Below are positions 57,767-64,000 of a stretch of DNA of 64,000 nucleotides, piece by piece. Numbering within the stretch: the stretch's first letter is position 1; each line of letters opens with the position of its first letter. The position numbers and the translations under genes were made by a program. The DNA is from Manihot esculenta (taxonomy: Eukaryota > Streptophyta > Magnoliopsida > Malpighiales > Euphorbiaceae): positions 40,195,956-40,259,955 of the forward strand of contig NC_035161.2 in assembly GCF_001659605.2 (NCBI RefSeq), in the 5' to 3' direction. The notes below the pieces were generated by a model. The model was given only the letters and a program-made list of their open reading frames with translations. It was not told where the DNA came from and did not search any database.

Positions 57767-60041
57767 TGTAACATCCTATCCGATTATTAAATTAACTGAG
57801 TAGAAAATATTATATTTTGTAATAATTCTTTTTTTATTTTATATTATATAATTTATAATTATTTTTATTGACAATTCGGTTGAATTTCTCTAAAATATAG
57901 ACTTAATTTCATATATAAATAGTAATATTACACTTTTATAAACTTCAACCTTAATCCCCGAACTTTTTTCAACATTAATACAATTTCAACTCATATCAAA
58001 CAATTTATAAATCATCTCATTAATCTCAACACAAAAATTTATATTAATAACCCATATTGATATCAAAATTAAAATTTTTAAATATTTCCAAAATTTTATG
58101 TATATGCCATATTTTTAAAATTAACTTGATATAAAATGTATAAAATATATTCAAAGATAGTTAATGATATACTCTGCTTGATTAATGCAGATTTTGATCT
58201 ACTGCTCATTGAATGAATCTACAACCTGTAGGAGGAAAAATAAATTCTTATGCACTAAATAAATTACTCAGTGGTGCTCAACTTCTTATTTTTTAAAAAA
58301 TAAAATATTTAAATTAAAATTCATTTAACAATAGTAAATCAAACAAATGACAATAAACTATATAATAAATAATTTAAAATAATTCTAAATTATGTTATTA
58401 TTTCACATATAATTTAAAATAATTATAAATTATTTTATTATTTCACATATATATAAATTTTATTTTTTTTATAATGTAAAAAATTTTATTTTCTCTTAAT
58501 ATTTTTATTTATTTTTTATTTTTATTTTTTATTTGACCCCTATAAATTTAAATGGGGCCGTTAAGTCATATAAGAGAGCTATATCTATAGGGCACTGTAT
58601 GACTCAAAAGAGTCTATACTGTAGCAATAGAGTATATCAGCTGTACTTGTAGAATACCAATCGGTATAACTATAGTGTAGTACTACAAAATCTATATATG
58701 GCATACCACACCCTTAAACTAATTCACCATTCTCACCAAACTTATTATGATCAAACTTTAAATGATTTATACATTTAAATATTAAGATAAAAATTTAAGT
58801 ATATTATAACTTTCAATTATTCAAATCATAATATTTTATCATATTATAATTATGTTTTTAAACATTGTTATATCATATAATCTATTAATTTAATTCAACT
58901 ATATAAATTACAAATTCATAATTTAATCCTTAATCAATTAACTATTATTATTTTTATTATTATTAATCTAATATATTTTTCTATTTATCATTATACACCA
59001 TATTTCATTTCTCTTTTTTTTTTAATTTTTATTTTTATTCAACAATTTTCTTTCAACTCTAATTTAACTAACTTACAACGTTTAACATATAAAAAGTAGT
59101 ATTTTTTATTTAAACTAATAATTTTTGTTGTTATTATATATTAGCCAAATTATATCTCTATCAAAGAAAATAAAGACATTACACTTTGAATTTTGATCAA
59201 ATTATATATTAATTTAAAAAATTTTTATCTATCAGATTTATCATATAACTAAAATATTATTCACTTATCTAGTTCCACTAAAATAGTAAAATTTTCAAAT
59301 AAAGTATAATTAACAAAATTTTGAATTTATTCAATTAAGGTTTAGCACAAACCTTAAACCTTTCAAAATATTTCATAAATTTAAAATTTTCTAATTTTCA
59401 TTTCATTTCCCTTTAAAGTTTCCACTCTTTCCTTTCAATTTATATTCATGAAAAATAAACAAATAAATCATATTAATACAATATTTTTCATAAATATTTA
59501 CATAAAAGTGATAAAAAATATTCATATATCACAATTCCTAACATATCTTTAAATTTTTCAATACTTGATTACTATTCTCTCTCTCAACCTTGAATCAACG
59601 AGAAGGTTTAACATCTCGATGTCGGCTTTTCACCCCGGTGCCATAGCTAATCGAGTAGCTCTAAAAGCATATTTTCTCTTTGATTTTTCTTACTTTCTTT
59701 AAATTATACGTTGGAAAGGTGTTGGGAGATAATAAATAATTGATTATTGGTGAAAATTTAAAGATATTTAGTGTAGAAAAAAAATAAAAAAAATAGGTTT
59801 TTCTCTTAGGTTCACTGCACGAGAAATGTAGTTTTCACTTCTAATCTATTTTTTTTTTAATTTTTTTTATTTATTTACAAAATTTATTTATTTAAACGGT
59901 TAAAATTAAGCTATTTGTGTTTAAATTAAAATTTAATTTATTTAATTTATTTTTCTTTCTTTTTTTTTTATTTTTTTAAATTTATTTATTTTTATTTATT
60001 TATTTTTATTATTGTTATTATTATTATTTCGGGATGTTTCA
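57767..60041 (+). mobile_element. Decayed solo LTR, about 2.3 kb (Tekay-like)
   Basis: 2,275 bp, starting TGTAACATCC and ending GGATGTTTCA (near-perfect inverted ends), with target duplication AGTAT (57762-57766 and 60042-60046). Length and TGTAAC(A/G)(T/A)CC edge resemble the LTRs of element 3, but the sequence is much more AT-rich and diverged. Strand is a guess from the GGG-TGTT(T/A)CA end. It probably marks an old chromovirus removed by LTR recombination. Confidence 0.75.
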
Positions 60042-60046
60042 AGTAT

Positions 60047-61560
60047 ATTTATACAATAAGCTAATTTGGAAAATACTTGAGAAAAACTAATTTCCATGAT
60101 GAAACATAAATGAAAAAACTAAAACCAATAGAAGTGGGGACATCATTTTTATAATAAAATTAAAAATCAGAATTCATTTTATTAGAATGTAATAGAGAAA
60201 TTAAAAAGGCAAAATGAAACTTTTACTGTTTTTATTAACAATAAAAGTGCTCAATTGTTTTAATAATATTGTTTTAAAAATTTTGAATTTTAAGATAAAT
60301 ATGAAATATTGAGATAAAATTGATAAAATAATATATTTAAATAGTAAATAATTCTAAACATAATATAAAACTATAATTTTGAAGCATACAGTCTATCGAT
60401 TCAGCCATAGCCACCAACCATAATACATGATAATCCAGTCCATAAACCGGTTCACATGAAAATCTAAATAGATAAGATATTTAAAAATTAATTTTTAAAT
60501 TATTTAAAAATTAATATAAATTATTTAAATTTATTCTAAATTCAATTAGTATTATTGGAATAAAATTTGCATTTGAGTAGTTTCATATATTTTAATTAAT
60601 ATTTTATATAAAAAATATTTTTTATTAATAATTTTTATTTTCAAAAATTAATATTTGAAGAAAATATTTAAATTTAAATTTTTAAATAAAAACTTATAAA
60701 AATTTTATAAATATTATTATAAAATATATAATTTTATATTAAATTAATTATTTATATAAACTAATTCGAGTATCGACCAATAAATAAAATTTCAATCCGA
60801 TCAACCGTTAAGAATATTATTTTTCAATTTTCAACCATCTTATTAAAATAAATTAAATATAAAAAATATCCATTGGCATTCCTAAATCCATCCCCCGTAG
60901 ATTCATAAAAATATAAAATAATAAAAACTTAATAATTGATTTTAATGTTAAGATATATAATTTAATTTATATTAAAATAATATTTTATGATAATAAATAA
61001 CAACTATTTTTATATACGATCAAAAAATTAATATGAAAATCATATTTAAAATATTATTTTAATATAAAATTAAATAATAAACTCTAATTTTAAAATGTTA
61101 CCCAACTGACCATTTCTCTCCTAATAATCAAAATACTATAAATTCATATAAATTCAATTTAAATAAAAATTATTTTTTAAATATCTACATAAAATTTTAT
61201 ATATTTAAATTATAAATCTATATAAACATCTCAAAATTCATCTAAGGTTATCGAACCCACTGAGGCACACAGGATCTAAGGGTATCGAAGACATTTTAAG
61301 TTATAATTAAGTAACGTGGCACTGATGTTGCCTATGAGGCATTCTCTGATTCGTCAAAATTTAGATAAAAAATAATATGTTATGTGTGGGATTGCAGACT
61401 TTTCCGAATTGGGGTATTCCGTAAAAAAACACCATCTGTGGGTTCGGCGTCGGACTAGAAAAGCCGCAGGCACAGTATCGCATAAGAGAGGAAAAAACAG
61501 AAACCAAGAAAACAAAAGCAAATCTCAGTCCATTAATACAAACACTTACTGGTACGCGGA
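60047..61560. other. AT-rich intergenic DNA
   Basis: No recognisable gene. 60167-60230 resembles 57229-57290 (GAGAA(G/A)TTAAAAAGG...CAAAATGA), so a short direct repeat brackets the solo LTR at a distance. Confidence 0.5.
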
Positions 61561-62615
61561 GTCTCACATATGGTTCCTTTATAATTTGTGCCTTTTGCTC
61601 CCAAAAGTTTGTATCTTTACACTTTGCCCTATTAGATGCGTTTTTGTTCTTTGACCATTGCATCAGCTCATTGCATCTCAATGAATCTGCTCAATTTTAA
61701 TTTTATTGTTTTAGGGTTTTGGGTTCTATATATTTCTAGGATCCTTTCATTTGTAGATGGTTATCAATCTCTACTTCGTAGGGTTTAGTGCCGATTCATG
61801 TCCATCCTCACTCCAGCTGTTGTTTCGTTTAGCATTAATCGGGTTCAGATGGGTCTGTGTTAATGGATCTATTGTGGGGTTTTATTTGAAAGGTCATGAA
61901 TTATCATTTCTTTTACCAATTTGAGACGGAATACTTGCTGTTTATTTTTTTCCCCTCTCCAATTCAGTATTAAAAGTCATATATATATTTTTGGTATTCA
62001 GCATTTTTGTTATTGGCTCTTCTCTGCCTATTTTCTCTTATCTAGCTTTCTTTCCCTTTTCCTAGATCTAATAGAAAGGGGGAAATGAGGAAGAGAATTT
62101 GCAAAATTCATCTAAATTCAATCAATTAAAGCTCTAATACCAACTCAATCTCAGTGAATTTTTTTAATTTTCCATTTCCTTTTTCTTTCTTTCTTTCCAG
62201 GATTAAATGCTTTGGACGATTAGGTTTTTCTTGTTTCGTTTTTTTCCTTCTACCTTCTTTGATTCCTCATTCATCAATTCGAGCAACACAAGAAATAGTC
62301 GTCTTTCCACGAGATGGGTGTCAAATTTGATGTAGAAGTAACATGTCAAGTTAACTGCTTCTCCTGTTAGCAGATAAGTTTCGTAGCTTCCCAGTTTCCT
62401 TCTGACACATGGGTAGTTTTTTAAATTCTTGTCGTCCACCTTGTCCAGTGTTCCTATTTGCTATGACACGCATCCTTATATTCTCCTGCCTTAAGCGCAT
62501 CGCAGGTTCAATGCATTTTCCATAATGGTTAATCAAGCTTGCAGTTAATTTGGCCCAATGTAACTGCAGTTATTTTGGATGATAAGACTTGGGGCGTGAA
62601 GCAGACCCCACAGTC
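61561..62615 (+). promoter_or_regulatory. Probable promoter and 5' leader of the RNA-binding protein gene
   Basis: Composition is less AT-extreme than the flank. TAGGGTTT-type motifs near 61713 and 61779, common in leaders of plant housekeeping genes, occur here. TTTCTTTCCAG at about 62190-62200 and AATGTAACTGCAG at about 62556-62568 are candidate acceptors for a 5' UTR intron. The exact start and splicing cannot be read from the sequence. Confidence 0.45.
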
Positions 62616-63744
62616 ATGGGAGATCGAACAGAAGTTGAAGAACGGGTGGATCTCGATGAGGACAACTACATGGAAGAAATGGATGACGATGTTGAAGATC
62701 AACTAGATGATGAGGATGATGGTGGAGATGATGAGGATAATGAAGATGTAAATATTGAAGAAAATGCTGAAGAGGACTATGAAGACTCAAAAAATGGGGC
62801 TAATCAAAAAGATCAGTCACCAGAAGTGGATAGAAGCCTTGTCAATAGAGAGCCTCTGGAAGATGAAGAAAAGCCTGCTGCTTCTGTCAATGAAGAGGAA
62901 AAAGAGAAGCATGCTCAACTTCTTGCTCTTCCGCCCCATGGTTCAGAAGTTTTCATTGGTGGGCTTCCAAAGGATGCATTAGAAGATGATTTGAGGGATC
63001 TCTGTGAACCAATAGGCGAAATTTTTGAGGTCATAACTGTTTAGATATGTACTCATGATATATAGGATATTTCTTCTTGTCGTTGTTAATGTGTATTTTT
63101 TATTTATTTATTTTTTTCAGATAAGGTTAATGAAAGACAAGGACTCTGGTGAAAGCAAGGGCTTTGCTTTTGTTGCTTTCAAATCAAAGGAGGTTGCTCA
63201 AAAGGCCATTGAAGAGCTTCATAGTAAGGAGTTCAAGGTAATCATGACTTGATGCAACAATTCCATCACTTGAATAACATATATATTATTATTATTTTTT
63301 TGAAAAAAAATTGCATCACTGCTGCAGGGGAAAACCTTAAGATGTTCGCTTTCTGAAACCAAGAACAGACTGTTTATTGGTAATATTCCAAAGAGCTTGA
63401 CAGAGGATGAGTTTAGAAAAGTCATTGAGGATGTTGGTCCTGGGGTGGAAGTCATTGAGCTAATAAAGGTAAAATTTTATATTGAGATATGATTTTACTG
63501 TGCATTAATGGTGAACTGTAGAAAGATTTTACCTTGTAATGCTATTGTATTCTGTTAATTGCAGGATCCTCAAAATCCAGCCCGTAATCGTGGTTTTGCT
63601 TTTATATTGTATTACAATAATGCATGTGCTGATTATTCAAGGCAGAAAATGTCGAATGCGAGTTTTAAGCTGGATGGAAATACCCCAACTGTCAGCTGGG
63701 CTGATCCAAAGGGCACACCTGATCATTCTGCTGCTGCTGCCCAG
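62616..63744 (+). CDS. LIF2: hnRNP-Q/LIF2-like RNA-binding protein, 5' part (runs off window)
   Basis: Four coding exons: 62616-63029, 63121-63237, 63328-63468 and 63565-63744, all joining between codons; 284 residues so far. The start is the first ATG of the frame. Residues 1-105 are very acidic (Asp/Glu runs). RRM1 begins about 110 with EVFIGGLPKD and has KGFAFVAF as RNP1; RRM2 begins about 188 with RLFIGNIPKS and has RGFAFILYY. The conserved stretches HSKEFKGKT and CSLSETKNR, and the ADPKGTPDHSAAAAQ end, match Arabidopsis LIF2 and its relatives, where a third RRM and an Arg/Gly-rich tail follow. LIF2 is known to bind LHP1 and act in chromatin and stress regulation in the nucleus; that role is inferred here. 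The first donor is GAG|GTCATA, weaker than usual but supported by the conserved join. Confidence 0.9.
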
Positions 63745-64000
63745 GTTAATTATTAAAGAAAGTTGAACAAGCTGATTCTTCATGATTGACATTGTCAAAT
63801 TCTTTATGCAAGGATCCTGTGTCTAGTAAACTATGGCTAAGTACTTTGAGATTCCTTATATCATTTAGTAAACTATAAACTGCTCTTCTATAGTTGTACC
63901 TTTAGTAACTAATGGAGTTACCTTCAATGCACGAAGAGTATATAGCAATTCACTTGCTGTTCATTTGCCTAAATTCCTCTTATTTGGTTGCTTTCAACTG
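63745..64000 (+). other. Intron 4 (partial) of the LIF2-like gene
   Basis: Begins GTTAAT after the CCCAG of exon 4 and runs to the window edge without an obvious acceptor followed by RRM3 sequence. The rest of the gene lies to the right. Confidence 0.7.

Noticed and set aside
62203..62536. Minus-strand frames upstream of the LIF2-like gene
   Set aside because: They lie in the probable 5' leader of the plus-strand gene and show no motif.

Overview
This is plant nuclear DNA, AT-rich outside its transposons. It carries intron-containing host genes (a NAC transcription factor and an hnRNP-Q-like RNA-binding protein) and plant-type Ty3/gypsy LTR retrotransposons. A woody eudicot fits the NST1-like NAC gene, but the species cannot be fixed from the sequence alone.

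Left third (about 1-25 kb). Two Tat-lineage Ty3/gypsy insertions lie only 88 bp of host DNA plus duplicated sites apart, both oriented on the minus strand. Element 1 (975-14501, 488-bp LTRs, target duplication CATAA) looks autonomous. It has one uninterrupted gag-pol frame (8355-13934, minus) with protease, RT, RNase H, a second archaeal-type RNase H and integrase. It also has a three-exon gene on the opposite strand (3661-6631, plus) that converges on pol across a tandem-repeat block. Element 2 (14595-25106, 699-bp LTRs, target duplication CTATA) shares the primer-binding site, the LTR edge and the 70/33-bp repeat block with element 1. It has no gag-pol. Instead it holds about 5 kb of 18-bp and 27-bp tandem repeats, the latter in higher-order units near 1,052 bp, and a patch with a short secreted-peptide-like ORF. 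I read it as a non-autonomous partner of the same family.

Middle (25-42 kb). Host AT-rich DNA contains a MITE-like long-inverted-repeat element (25946-26958) with a polypyrimidine core and a decayed Ty1/copia RNase H fragment. An intact Tekay/Del-type chromovirus follows (30120-40055, LTRs of 2,279 and 2,270 bp, target duplication TTCAC, tRNA-iMet primer site, C-terminal chromodomain). Next come a degenerate inverted-repeat element and a solo LTR of the Tat family (41551-42046, target duplication GTATT, plus orientation).

Right third (42-64 kb). Mostly AT-rich intergenic DNA with two host genes on the plus strand. One is an NST1/NST2-like NAC gene (50644-52045, three exons), a predicted master regulator of secondary-wall formation. 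The other is the 5' part of an hnRNP-Q/LIF2-like gene (62616-63744, four coding exons, running off the window). Between them lies a decayed solo LTR of about 2.3 kb (57767-60041, target duplication AGTAT).

The two Tat LTR pairs each differ at one position that I can see, so both insertions are recent. The main novelty candidates are the spliced antisense gene of element 1, the autonomous/non-autonomous pairing, and the palindromic 27-bp higher-order array. Coordinates come from reading by eye; homology statements are from family knowledge, not searches.
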